A program made the translations under genes and the position numbers. Shown here one piece after another: positions 51,867-63,663 of a stretch of DNA of 64,000 nucleotides. Source of the DNA: Nocardiopsis eucommiae (lineage in GTDB: Bacteria > Actinomycetota > Actinomycetes > Streptosporangiales > Streptosporangiaceae); NCBI GenBank assembly GCA_018388625.1, contig CP074402.1, forward strand, positions 4,216,001-4,280,000. Reading direction: 5' to 3'. The notes beneath the pieces are model-generated. The model was given only the letters and a program-made list of their open reading frames with translations, made no database searches and was not told the DNA's origin. Every line of letters starts with the position of its first letter. Position 1 is the first letter of the stretch.

Positions 51867-52017
51867 GTGCTCCCCGCGCACGCGGGGATGGTCCCAGTGG
51901 AAACGGCTCCACACCGATGACCTGCTGGTGCTCCCCGCGCACGCGGGGATGGTCCCGCCCCGGCCCTTCCGTCCGCCGGGGCGTTTCTGTGCTCCCCGCG
52001 CACGCGGGGATGGAACA
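51867..52017 (+). CRISPR. Orphan mini-CRISPR, type I-E repeat, three repeats and two spacers
   Basis: Repeats at 51867-51895, 51928-51956 and 51989-52017, 29 bases each, beginning GTGCTCCCCGCGCACGCGGG and ending GATGGTCCC in the first two. The third matches 25 bases and then diverges (AACA), as expected of a leader-distal terminal repeat, so the leader is on the left (51795-51866). Both spacers are exactly 32 bases. The repeat holds the CCCCGCG/CGCGGGG stem of actinobacterial type I-E arrays. No cas gene occurs anywhere in the window. Confidence 0.95.
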
Positions 52018-52022
52018 TGACT

Positions 52023-52053
52023 GAGGGGGACCACCCGTGTGGCGGTCCCCCTC
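52023..52053. terminator. Terminator after dapB / CRISPR
   Basis: GAGGGGGACC (52023-52032) pairs with GGTCCCCCTC (52044-52053). It would end dapB transcription and also stop a CRISPR transcript five bases after the last repeat. Confidence 0.75.
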
Positions 52054-52066
52054 GGTGGTCTGATGG

Positions 52067-54553
<2,487 letters not shown>

Positions 54554-54619
54554 GGTGCCTCCTGTGTCCCTTACGGATGTACCCGGGGCGGGTGAAACCA
54601 GTGGAGTGCGCGACCGGGG

Positions 54620-55353
54620 TCAGCCGAGCGGGTGGATGTCGGTGCGCTCGCGGGTGGCCACGACCACGGAGTTCTCCGGGACCTGCCGCCAGCCGCGGCC
54701 GTCGTCGAAGGGCTCGGAGGCCAGCCAGGCCCCCTCACGGCGCAGGGTGTAGAGGGTGTCGCCCGCCGTGGTCCCGACGATCACCTCGCCGTCGCTGGCC
54801 AGCAGGTTGTACCGGCCCTGGGAGAGTTCCCGCGCGCGGTGCACCGCCGAGACCAGCGCCCCGGCGAGGTCCCTGGACGTCCGCCAGGCCCGGAGGGTCT
54901 GCGCGAACAGCGGCGCGGAGTCGACCGGAGCGCGGGCGTCCAGGGCGCCCGGCGGGGAGGGCGCCGCGAGGCCGTCCAGGAGCGCCTGGTCGTCCCGGGC
55001 GGCCCCGTTGTGGCTGAACAGCAGGCGGTCGGCCCGGAAGGGCTGGGCCCCGGACTCCTCGGAGCCGAAGCCGACGGTGGCGTCACGCACCGCGGCGACC
55101 ACGCACCCGGAGCTGATGGACCGGGCGGCGTCCGCGAAGGAGGAGTCGCCCCAGATCGGCATGGCGCGCCGGTAGCGGAGCGGCGCGGTCTCGGCCCCTC
55201 CGGGTACCAGCCGACGCCGAAGCCGTCCGCGTTGACCGTCCCGTACCGCTGCTGTCGCGGGGCCCAGGACTGGACGTGCAGCGAGTGGGGCGCCGCGTAC
55301 AGCAGTTCGTGCACGGTACGCGGCGGCCCCAGGTAGGCGAGGTGTCGGCACAT
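54620..55353 (-). CDS. egtC: Gamma-glutamyl hercynylcysteine sulfoxide hydrolase EgtC (one apparent frameshift)
   Basis: Class II glutamine amidotransferase-like Ntn hydrolase that removes the glutamyl group in ergothioneine synthesis. About 244 residues; ATG at 55353 overlaps the egtB stop (ATGA). Catalytic Cys2 in MCRHLAYLG; NADGFGVGWYPEG near residue 40; LLFSHNGA near 105. One base is missing at the C run 55196-55199 (WYPEGAETAPLRYRR). Confidence 0.94.
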
Positions 55354-56696
55354 CAGGCGCGGTCCGCGTCGCGTGCGCAGCGGAACCCGCTGAAGATCTG
55401 CCGTCGGATCGGGTGGTCCCAGTTACGGAAGGTGGAGCGCACCGCCGTGGGGTGGGTGGCCCAGGAGCCGCCGCGCAGGACCTTGTACCCGCCGCCGAAG
55501 AAGACCTCCGAGTACTCGCGGTAGGGGAACGCGGAGAACCCGGGGTAGCCGTGGAAGGTGGTGGAGGTCCACTCCCACACGTCACCGATCAGGTGCCGTA
55601 CTCCCAGGGGTGAGTCCCCCTCGGGATGACTGCCGACCGGGTGCGGGCCGAGCGCCCGCTGGCCGAGGTTGGCGTGGCCGCCGGTGGGCTCCTCGTCGCC
55701 CCAGGGGAAGCGGCGTGAGCGTCCGCTGGCGGGGTCGAAGCGGGCGGCCTTCTCCCACTCGGCCTCGGTGGGCAGTCGCCTGCCCGCCCACCGGGCGTAG
55801 GCCTCGGCCTCGTGGAAGGACACGTGCTGGACGGGCTGGTCCGGCGGCACCTCCTCGACCCGGCCGAAGCGGCGCCGGACCCAGCCGTCGCCGTCCGGCG
55901 TCCAGAAGGCGGGGGCCACGGCGTCGCGGCGCCGCTTCCACTCCCAGCCCTCGTCGGACCACCAGCGCGGGTCCTGGTAGCCGCCGTCCTCGACGAACCG
56001 CAGGTAGGCGCGGTTGGTGACCGGGTCGGTGTCGATCCAGTAGGCGTCCAGGTCCACTGTGTGTGCGGAGCGCTCGTTGTCGTAGGACCAGGGGTCGTCG
56101 TCGGTGCCCATGGTGAAGGGCCCCGCGGGGACCAGGACCTCCTCGGCCGTTGGCGGGCTCGGCTCCGGTGGCGCGCTCTCCTCCTCCAGCAGCACGGGGG
56201 CGCCCCGGCGGAGCTGGTGGGTGGCGAGCATGGTCTCGTCGTGCATGTGCTCGTGCTGGATCACCATGTGGAAGACGAACCCGGCCTCCAGCAGGGACCG
56301 CTCCCCCGCGCTCCGGGGTGCGGGGACCGTCTCCAGGTCCACCGAGTCGAGGGTGTCCAGGACCTCCCTGCGCACCCGGTCGTTGTAGTCGCGGGCCTCC
56401 TCCGGCCGCAGCAGGGGCAGGGCGACCCGGTCGGCCCGGGGGTTCTCGAAGGCGTCGTACAGGCCGTCGATGTCGGGGCGCAGCGCCTCACGTCCCCCGG
56501 CGGCCCTCAGCAGCCACTGCTCCTCGTAGTTGCCGATGTGCGCCAGGTCCCAGACCAGCGGGGACATGAGCGGGGAGTGCTGGGCGAGCAGGTCCGCCTC
56601 GTCAAGGGAGTCGAGCGTCAGCCCGTTGCTGCGGCGTCTGCTCCGGTCCAGTTCGGCGGCGATGCGCTCCTTGGCGCGTTCCTGTTCCCGACTCAT
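55353..56696 (-). CDS. egtB: Ergothioneine sulfoxide synthase EgtB
   Basis: Non-heme iron enzyme that joins hercynine to gamma-glutamylcysteine with O2. 447 residues, intact; ATG at 56696 overlaps the egtA stop. DinB-like N-terminal domain with iron ligands in DLAHIGNYEEQW near residue 52 and QHEHMHDETM near 145; formylglycine-generating-enzyme-type C-terminal domain with VPAGPFTMGTDDDPWSYDNE, RLPTEAEWEKAARF, GDVWEWTSTTFHGYPGF and VLRGGSWATHP. Confidence 0.96.
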   Translation of the reverse strand: MSREQERAKERIAAELDRSRRRSNGLTLDSLDEADLLAQHSPLMSPLVWDLAHIGNYEEQWLLRAAGGREALRPDIDGLYDAFENPRADRVALPLLRPEEARDYNDRVRREVLDTLDSVDLETVPAPRSAGERSLLEAGFVFHMVIQHEHMHDETMLATHQLRRGAPVLLEEESAPPEPSPPTAEEVLVPAGPFTMGTDDDPWSYDNERSAHTVDLDAYWIDTDPVTNRAYLRFVEDGGYQDPRWWSDEGWEWKRRRDAVAPAFWTPDGDGWVRRRFGRVEEVPPDQPVQHVSFHEAEAYARWAGRRLPTEAEWEKAARFDPASGRSRRFPWGDEEPTGGHANLGQRALGPHPVGSHPEGDSPLGVRHLIGDVWEWTSTTFHGYPGFSAFPYREYSEVFFGGGYKVLRGGSWATHPTAVRSTFRNWDHPIRRQIFSGFRCARDADRA

Positions 56697-57993
56697 GGCG
56701 TGTCTCCCCCTCGCACGGCGTGGACGCCGCCGTGGTCCTCGTCCCGGGTGCCGGTCTCCGCGCGCGGCTCGGGCACCAGTCGCCCGAGCGCGCCGTCGGC
56801 CGGGCACCGTCCGCGTCGGACGTAATGGTCCGCGTAGGCGTCCACCAGGTGGGCGAGCCCGGCGGCGCCCATCCTCGGCAGTGCCTCCACCGCGGCGTCG
56901 AAGCAGATCCGCGTGCAGGCGTCGATCTCGGGATCGGCCGGTCCCAGGCTGGCCGAGCGCCGCCACAGCGCGGGGTCGGGGAAGCGGCCCCGGCACAGGC
57001 GTTCGGTGGCCTCCTCCGCGACGGCGCGGGCGCGGGGCTCGTCGAACAGCGCGGCGGCCAGTGCCATCGGGACCGGCCACCAGTCCAGCGGCAGGGCGTC
57101 GATCATCCGCAGTTCCCACCAGCCGCGCGGGCGTACGGGCGGGAAGAGCGTGGACAGGTGGAACTCCAGGTCGGCCAGCGTGATGGGCCGGGCTCCGCGC
57201 CCGCCGATCCAGTCCGCCAGGGTGATGCCGGGGTCGGCCGTCCACTCCCCTCCGCCGCCGGGGACCTCCGACACGGCCAGGAGGTGGGCGGCGAGGGCGT
57301 ACTCGGCCCAGGCGGTGGCGGGGTCCGGGTGGGTGTGGGACTCCAGGGCCGGGCGGGTGCGGGTGCCGTCGGTGGCCGCCCAGATCGCCCAGCGGGTGGA
57401 CTTCCAGCCGGTGGGGCGTCCGCGCCACACGGCGGAGTTGGCGAAGGCCGACACCAGGACGGGACCGAGCCGGTGCGCGAGTTCCCAGCGGGCGCCCGCG
57501 TCGGCGGGGTCGGCGCCGGTGTCCAGGCAGACCTGGAGTGACGCGGTGCTGCACATCATGGTGTGTCCGCTGGGCTGGCGGCGGTTGGCGAAGAACCGTT
57601 CCATGGCCGTGTAGCGGGGCAGGCGGAGCTGGCGGACGGGCGGCCGTACCGGGTCGAGTGCGGTCTCGGCCAGGTGCAGTCCGTCGTCCGCGAGGGTCTT
57701 GCGTAGGTGGTCGAGGTCCCGGGCGAGTGCCTCGTGGGCGCGCGCCGGGCCGGGCAGGGCCGCCGAGCTGAGCTCGATCTGGCCGCCGGGCTCGAAGGTG
57801 ATCCGGCTTCCCGCGGGCGGGGGCCACAGGCCTCCAGCAGCTCCGCGAGGCGGTCGATGGTGACGGGTGCTGTGGGGTCCTCGGGGTCGGTGACGAGCCA
57901 TTCGGTCTCGGCCCCGACCTTTCCGGGCGGGCCGGTCTTGAAGCAGACACCGTTGATGTAGTCGTGGACGTCTTCCGTGGTCATGTGCGCCAT
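56693..57993 (-). CDS. egtA: Glutamate-cysteine ligase EgtA (one apparent frameshift)
   Basis: Makes gamma-glutamylcysteine for EgtB. About 433 residues from ATG at 57993 (MAHMTTEDVHDYINGVCFKT) after GGGAGC. GCS2 family segments: GAETEWLV near residue 27, SRITFEPGGQIELSS near 73, CSTASLQVCLDTG near 145, RPRGWWELRMIDALP near 285. One base is missing at the G run 57819-57823 (EACGPPPAGSRITFEP). First gene of egtABCD; genes are linked by ATGA overlaps except the 66-base egtC-egtD gap. Confidence 0.94.
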
Positions 57994-58206
57994 GAGCAGC
58001 TCCCTGTGGGTCGCGCCCCACAGGTCCTGCCCCGACACGCACGGTCACGAACGTGTGCGATCACCCCAAATCGTGGCAAGCCGCACGGGCCCGTTCAGCG
58101 GGTGCGTCATCAGGTGCACGACACACCCGTTGGCGTCGGGCTTCGTGACGGAGCCGTCCGGCGGGCGCCCTCCAACGTGACGACGATCACATAGCGCGGG
58201 CTCGGG

Positions 58207-59132
58207 TCAGGCATCCAGGAACTCCCGCACCCGAGCCTCGATGATCCGGCGTTCCTCCTGGTCAAGGGCGATGTCAAACACCTCACGCAACACCGTTCCC
58301 ACCTCCCCCAGAGCCAACTCCCGCACCTCGCCGGTGCCGTCGACCCGCTCGACGGACAGGGTCGTGTCGTCGAGCGCGTACCGGGAACCGCCGACCGTCC
58401 GCGCGACCATCAGTCGGTGGCGGAAGGGTGACCGCGGGTGGGTGGTGAGGTAGTGGCTGAACACCGCGTAGTCCTGGGGGAGCACCCCGAGGCGGCGAAG
58501 GAGTACAGGTTCCGCCACTGCCGACCCTCGAAGCCCCGCAGCAGCCACTCTTCGTCACCGATCTCCGACACCCGGTCCAGCCGCAGGTTCCAGCCGCCCT
58601 GCGAGACCTGCTGGCCGTCCGCGAAACGGAGGGGTTCCACGAGGCCACCGCCGCCGAAGCCGACGTCGGCCAACCAGGGCTCTCCCTTCACCCGCACCCG
58701 CAGGAGGGCGTGGGTGGAGGGCCGGGGGCGGCCGTCCCCGCCCAGCAGCACCCGGGCGGTGAAGGCGGTCAGGGTGAACCCGAGCCGGTCCAGGGCGGCG
58801 GCGAGGAGCAGGTTCTGCTCGTAGCAGTAGCCTCCCCGGCGGTGGTGGACCATCTTGTCCGTCAGCGAGGGGACGTCCAGCGGGACCGGGCGTCCCAGGA
58901 GCAGCTGGAGGTTCTCGAAGGGGATGGCCGCCAGGTGGGCGCGGTGCACAGCGGTGAGGGTGTCCAGGGTGGGTGGCGGTGACCCGGACAGGCCCAGGCG
59001 CGCCAGATAGGCGTCCAGGTCGAGGGCCGCGCCGTGCCAGAAGTCACGGTCGGTGAGGGCCGGTTCGGGTACCGGTGCCGGACCCGGCGGCGTCGCGGGT
59101 ACGGGTCGCCCATGCTGCTCGTTGGTCCCCAT
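58207..59132 (-). CDS. nat: Arylamine N-acetyltransferase (one apparent frameshift)
   Basis: Acetyl-CoA-dependent transferase acting on arylamines, or a biosynthetic amide-forming relative. About 308 residues from ATG at 59132 (MGTNEQHGRP). The catalytic triad is visible: Cys in RRGGYCYEQN near residue 108, His in PSTHALLRV near 145, Asp in LADVGFGGGG near 160. IPFENLQLLLGRPV is another family mark. One base is missing near 58491-58492; restored sequence reads NLYSFAALGVLPQDYAVFS. Start is approximate, as no clear ribosome site is present. Confidence 0.88.
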
Positions 59133-59456
59133 GTCCTGGCTAACGGCACCCGCTCCGGAGCTGTTCCGGCACCCGCACGCCCGCCTCCCCCACACCGCGC
59201 GGACACACGCGGCCCTCTGGCCACCCGCGCGCACGCCCCTCCCGACCTCCCCGGAGGCACACACGCGACCCCAGGGCGAGACAGCGAACCGCACTGGCAC
59301 CGTCACTGCACCCACGCGCAGCGCTCACGCCCCTGTCCACTCGGGACACTCCTTTCTCCCAGGGCCCCACGTACTGCGCGCGCGGCCCGGGCCGACACCC
59401 TCCCCTCGGTCACCGAGGAGCACGCGTACCGTGACCGGGCGTCGGCCAGGACTCCC
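59133..59456. other. Non-coding region between oppF and nat
   Basis: 324 bases with no convincing gene and a noticeable excess of CAC/CCA-type triplets. One exact short palindrome, CCTCGGT-C-ACCGAGG at 59404-59418, lies 39 bases beyond the oppF stop and might be a weak terminator or an operator for nat. No promoter could be fixed. Confidence 0.3.
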
Positions 59457-60551
59457 CTACACGGTGACGGGACCGGGCGGACCGTCCGCGCGCAGGCGCC
59501 CGGTCTCGTCCTCGGCCGCCCAGTGGCAGGCCACCCGCCGCTCGGCGCCGCCGCCGAGCACCGCCGGGTCCACGGTGGTGCACAGGTGGGCCACCCCGGC
59601 CCGCTCGGCCTCCCCGAGGCCAGCACGGGACAGCGCGGATGGAACCGGCAGCCCGCGGGCACCTGTTTGGGGTCCGGCGGCTCTCCGGAGAGCACCACCG
59701 GTTCCTCCTCGGCCCCGGCGTCGGGCAGGACCGACAGCAGCGCCCGCGTGTACGGGTGGGCGGGCGCGGACAGGACCTCCTCCACGGTGCCGAGCTCCAC
59801 CACGCGCCCCAGGTACATCACGGCGACCCGGTCCGCGATGTTCCACGCCAGCCCGAGGTCGTGCGTGGCCACCAGCGCGGACAGGCCAAGTTCGTCGCGC
59901 AGCTCCAGCAGCAGCCGCAGGATCTCGCCGCGCACCGACGCGTCCAGGGACGCCACCGGTTCGTCAGCCACCAGCACCTCGGGGTCCAGGACCAGCGCCC
60001 CGGCGATCACCACGCGCTGCCGCTGGCCGCCGGAGAGCTCGTGGGGGTAGCGGGTGAAGAACCGCTCGGGCGGGCGCAGCCCGGCCTGGGACAGGGCCCG
60101 GGAGACCCGTTCGGTCTCGTCCGCGGTCGTGCCCTCGTGGATGCGCAGGCCCTCCACGACGGACTCGTAGACGGTGCGGCGGGGGTTGAGCGAGCCCATC
60201 GGGTCCTGCTGCACGAGCTGGACGCGGCGCCGGTAGGCACGCAGGTCGCGCGAGCGGTAGCCCAGCGGGGCGCCCTCGAACAGGACGCGGCCGCCGGTGG
60301 GACGCTCCAGCCCGAGCAGGGCCCGGGCCAGGGTGGTCTTGCCGCAGCCGGACTCCCCCACCAGGGCGACGATCTCCCCGCCGCCACGTCGAGGTTGACG
60401 CCGTCGACCGCACGGGCGGTCCCCGGCCACCGCCCGGGGCGGCTCCGGCGGCGAAGGCCACCCGCACGTCGTCGGCGCGCAGGATCGGTCCGGTGTCCTC
60501 CCTCGGAACGGAGAGGGAGGAGGGCTGTCGTGAGTCGGTGTCGGCGCTCAA
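59457..60551 (-). CDS. oppF: Peptide ABC transporter ATPase, OppF/DppF type (three apparent frameshifts)
   Basis: About 365 residues. Probable TTG start at 60551 inside a TTGA overlap with the oppD stop, GAGGAG 8 bases upstream. Walker A VGESGCGKTT, Q-loop LVQQDPMGSLNPR, signature LSGGQRQR, Walker B VLVADEPVASLD, H-loop ATHD, and the oligopeptide-type C-terminal CRFHPRCP. Bases are missing at the C runs 60421-60424, 60376-60379 and 59612-59615, giving GTARAVDGVNLDVAAGEIVA and LASGEAERAGVAHLC. Confidence 0.9.
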
Positions 60552-61626
60552 CGGCTCGTCTCCTCGGTGTCGTGGGAACCGCTCGTGTCGTGGGAACCGC
60601 GTGCGCCGCCGTCCCCCGGGGCCCCGCTCCGGTCCGGCAGGCCCGGCCCGTGCCCCACGTGCACGCAGGCCGCGTGCCGGTCGGCGTGGCCGTCGCGGTC
60701 GGGGCGGACCGGCCACAGCGGCGGGTCGACGGTGGCGCACACCGTCTCCGCGACGGCACAGCGCGGCCGGAACACACAGCCCGAGGGCGGGTCCGAGGGA
60801 TCGGGCGGGTCGCCCGGCAGCCCCCGGGGGCCAGGCGCGAGGCCGGGTCACCGATCTTGGGGAAGGCCGCGCTGAGCGCGCTCGCGTAGGGGTGCGCCGG
60901 GGCGTGCACGACCTCGCGCGCGGGCCCCTGCTCGACGATCCGCCCCGCGTACATCACCGCGACCCGGTCGCAGGTGGCCGCGAGGACGGAGAGGTCGTGG
61001 CTGATCATCAGCATGCCGATCCCGGTCTCGTCCACGAGCCGTTCCAGCAGGCCGAGGATCTGCGCCTGGATCATCACGTCCAGGGCGGTGGTCGCCTCGT
61101 CCGCGATGATCAGGCGCGGTTCGCAGGCCAGCGCCATCGCGATCATGACCCGCTGGCGCTGGCCGCCGGACAGCTGGTGGGGGTAGTCGCGTCGGCGGGA
61201 GGCGGGCAGCCCCACCTGTTCGAGGAGCTCGGACACCCGCGCGTCCACCCGGGCCGGTCGGACCAGTTCGTGGATGAGCAGCGGCTCCGCGATCTGCTCA
61301 CCGATCCGCTTCACCGGGTTGAGCGAGTGCATGGCGCCCTGGAAGACCACCGAGGCGCCCACCCAGCGCACGGCGCGCAGACGGCCCCACTTCATCTGGA
61401 GGACGTCCTCGCCCTCCAGCAGGATGCTTCCGGTGACCTTCGCGCTCGCGGGCAGCAGCCGCAGCAGAGCCAGGGCCACCGTGGACTTCCCGCTGCCGGA
61501 CTCCCCTGCCACCCCGAGGGTGTCGCCGGGGTTCAGGGACAGGCTCACGCCGCGTACGGCGGGGACGTCCCCGCCGCTGCCGGAGTAGGTGACGCGCAGG
61601 TCGCTGACGTCGAGAAGGCTGGTCAA
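60548..61626 (-). CDS. oppD: Peptide ABC transporter ATPase, OppD/DppD type (one apparent frameshift)
   Basis: About 359 residues. Probable TTG start at 61626 in a TTGA overlap with the oppC stop (LTSLLDVSDLRVTYSGSG). Walker A AGESGSGKST, Q-loop VFQGAMHSLNPV, signature LSGGQRQR, Walker B LIIADEATTALD, H-loop MISHD; C-terminal Cys-containing CVFRPRCAVAETVC appears once a base is restored near 60821-60830. The tail past it is low-complexity Gly/Ser/Thr. Confidence 0.9.
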
Positions 61627-62600
61627 CTCTGCCCCCGGAGCCGTGGGTTGATGACGGACTCGACCGCGCGCCCGCACAGGGTGAAGGAGAGCGCGACCAC
61701 GGCGATGGCCAGGCCGGGCGGGACGATGTACCACCAGATCCCGGCGCTGATCGCCCCGGCGGTGCGGGCCGCCTCCAGGATCCCGCCCCAGGAGATGGTG
61801 GTGGGGTCGCCCATTCCGAGGAAGGCCAGGGTGGACTCCGCGATGATGGAGGTGGCGACCAGCAGCGTGGTCTGGGCGAGCACCACCGGCATGACGTTGG
61901 GCAGCACGTGCCAGCCCATCACGTGCGCGTGGCCGCCGCCGAGGGCGCGGGCGCGCTCCACGAACGGTCGGGCCTCCACGGCCAGGGTCTGCGCGCGCAC
62001 CAGGCGTGCGGTGGGCGGCCAGACGGTGAGGCCGATCGCGATGATGATGGTGCCGGTGCCGCGCGGCAGGACGGCGGCCAGCGCCACGGCGAGGACCAGG
62101 GTGGGCAGGACCAGGAACCAGTCGGTGACGCGCATGAGCACCGTGGACACGATCCGGCCGCCGACGCCGCCGGACGAGCCGAAGTGCCCGGCGGTGACGC
62201 CCACGAGGGTGCCGAGGGTGACCGAGACGAACGTGGCCAGCAGGCCGACCGTCAGCGAGACCCGCGCGCCCCAGATCACGAGGTCGAGGATGGAGCGGCC
62301 GAAGTTGTCGGTTCCCAGGGGGAACCGCCAGCTCGGCGGTTCGTGGGAGGCGCCGGGCGCTCCGGTGATGGTCAGGTGGGTCTGGTCGATGAACAGCGGG
62401 GCCGTCACGGCGAGCACGCCGATGGTGAGGAGCAGGCCCAGGCCGAGGAGCCCGGCCCGGTTGCGCGCGTACTCGCGGGCGAAGCCGACCAGGGCCTCGC
62501 GGCGGCGCCTGCGGGCCAGGGCGCTCGCGGAGAGCGTCGGGACCGGCGGCGTGCCGTCCGCCGACGGTCCGGCCGTGGCGGGTCCGGTGGGTGTGTTCAT
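61623..62600 (-). CDS. oppC: Peptide/nickel ABC transporter permease, OppC type
   Basis: 325 residues, intact; ATG at 62600 overlaps the oppB stop (ATGA). N-terminal helix LLGLGLLLTIGVLAVTAPLF, the DppC mark FPLGTDNFGRSILDLVIWGA, permease loop ERARALGGGHAHVMGWHVLP, and GISAG-type end segment with SFTLCGRAVESVINPRL. Inner-membrane channel half. Confidence 0.92.
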   Translation of the reverse strand: MNTPTGPATAGPSADGTPPVPTLSASALARRRRREALVGFAREYARNRAGLLGLGLLLTIGVLAVTAPLFIDQTHLTITGAPGASHEPPSWRFPLGTDNFGRSILDLVIWGARVSLTVGLLATFVSVTLGTLVGVTAGHFGSSGGVGGRIVSTVLMRVTDWFLVLPTLVLAVALAAVLPRGTGTIIIAIGLTVWPPTARLVRAQTLAVEARPFVERARALGGGHAHVMGWHVLPNVMPVVLAQTTLLVATSIIAESTLAFLGMGDPTTISWGGILEAARTAGAISAGIWWYIVPPGLAIAVVALSFTLCGRAVESVINPRLRGQS

Positions 62601-63661
62601 GGGCGCACCCTCGGGTCGAGCAGCGGATACACCAGGTCGGCCAGGAGGTTCATGAGGATCACCGAGGCCGCGAACACCACGAACAGCCCCTGGACGAGGC
62701 CGAGGTCGGGTACGCGCAGGCCGGAGTAGAAGAGCTGGCCGAGGCCGGGCCAGGAGAAGACCGTCTCCACGAGGATGACCCCGGAGACGACCTGCCCGAG
62801 GTTGAGGAAGATGAGCGTCACTGTGGGCAGCAGCGCGTTGGGCACGGCGTGCCTGCGGCGCACCAGCGCGTCGCGCAGCCCCTTGGCGCGGGCGGTGACC
62901 AGGTAGTCGGCGCCCTTCTCGTCCATCAGCGAGGAGCGCATGATCATGAGGTACTGCGCGTAGATCACCGCGACCATGGTCACGACCGGCAGCACCATGT
63001 GCCGGGCGGTGCTCAGCGCGGTCTCCAGCGGTCCGGTGGCGCTGGGCGAGACCATGCCGCCGGTCGGGAACAGGCCGGGCATGAACCCGCGCCCCGAGGC
63101 GAGCAGCACGATCAGCAGCAGGCCGAGCCAGAACGTGGGCACCGACCAGAAGAACAGTGCCACCGCCGTGTTGATCCGGTCCCCGCGCCCGCCCGGCCGC
63201 CACCCGGCGCGGGCGCCGAGGAACAGACCGAGCAGCGCGGCGATGACCGTGCCGGTCCCGGCGAGCAGGATCGTCGGGCCCAGGCGTTCGAGGATGAGGT
63301 CGACCACCGGTTCCCGGTACTGGAAGGAGATCCCCAGGTCCAGCCGGAGCAGTCCGGCGGCGTAGTCGAGGAACTGCTGCCAGAGGGGCTGGTCGAGGCC
63401 GAACTGGCGGCGCAGTTCCTCGCGCTGTTCGGCGGAGACCTCTCGGCCCTCGGTCATGGCGCGGACGGGGTCGCCGGGCAGGATCCTGAAGAGGAAGAAC
63501 CCGGCGACGATCACGGCGAACAGGGAGACCACGGCGGTGGTCAGGCGGCCGAGCACGTAGGTGGCCACGGGGGCCACGCGGCCGAGCCCCGTGGGGCCCG
63601 CCGGGGCGGGGACGTCGCTGGTCCCCGCCCCGGTCGGTTCGTCCGCCTCGGTGGGCGTCAT
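62597..63661 (-). CDS. oppB: Peptide/nickel ABC transporter permease, OppB type
   Basis: 354 residues, intact, ATG at 63661 (MTPTEADEPTGAG), 2 bases after the binding-protein stop. Family marks: FFLFRILPGDPVRAMTEGRE, LRRQFGLDQPLWQQFLDY, DYLVTARAKGLRDALVRRRH and the terminal VETVFSWPGLGQLFYSGLRV. An in-frame upstream extension is Arg-rich noise. Confidence 0.92.
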   Translation of the reverse strand: MTPTEADEPTGAGTSDVPAPAGPTGLGRVAPVATYVLGRLTTAVVSLFAVIVAGFFLFRILPGDPVRAMTEGREVSAEQREELRRQFGLDQPLWQQFLDYAAGLLRLDLGISFQYREPVVDLILERLGPTILLAGTGTVIAALLGLFLGARAGWRPGGRGDRINTAVALFFWSVPTFWLGLLLIVLLASGRGFMPGLFPTGGMVSPSATGPLETALSTARHMVLPVVTMVAVIYAQYLMIMRSSLMDEKGADYLVTARAKGLRDALVRRRHAVPNALLPTVTLIFLNLGQVVSGVILVETVFSWPGLGQLFYSGLRVPDLGLVQGLFVVFAASVILMNLLADLVYPLLDPRVRP

Positions 63662-63663
63662 GG

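Noticed and set aside
51790-52040. Short open frames encoding repeated HPRVRGEH-like peptides
   Set aside because: They are translations of the CRISPR repeats, not proteins.
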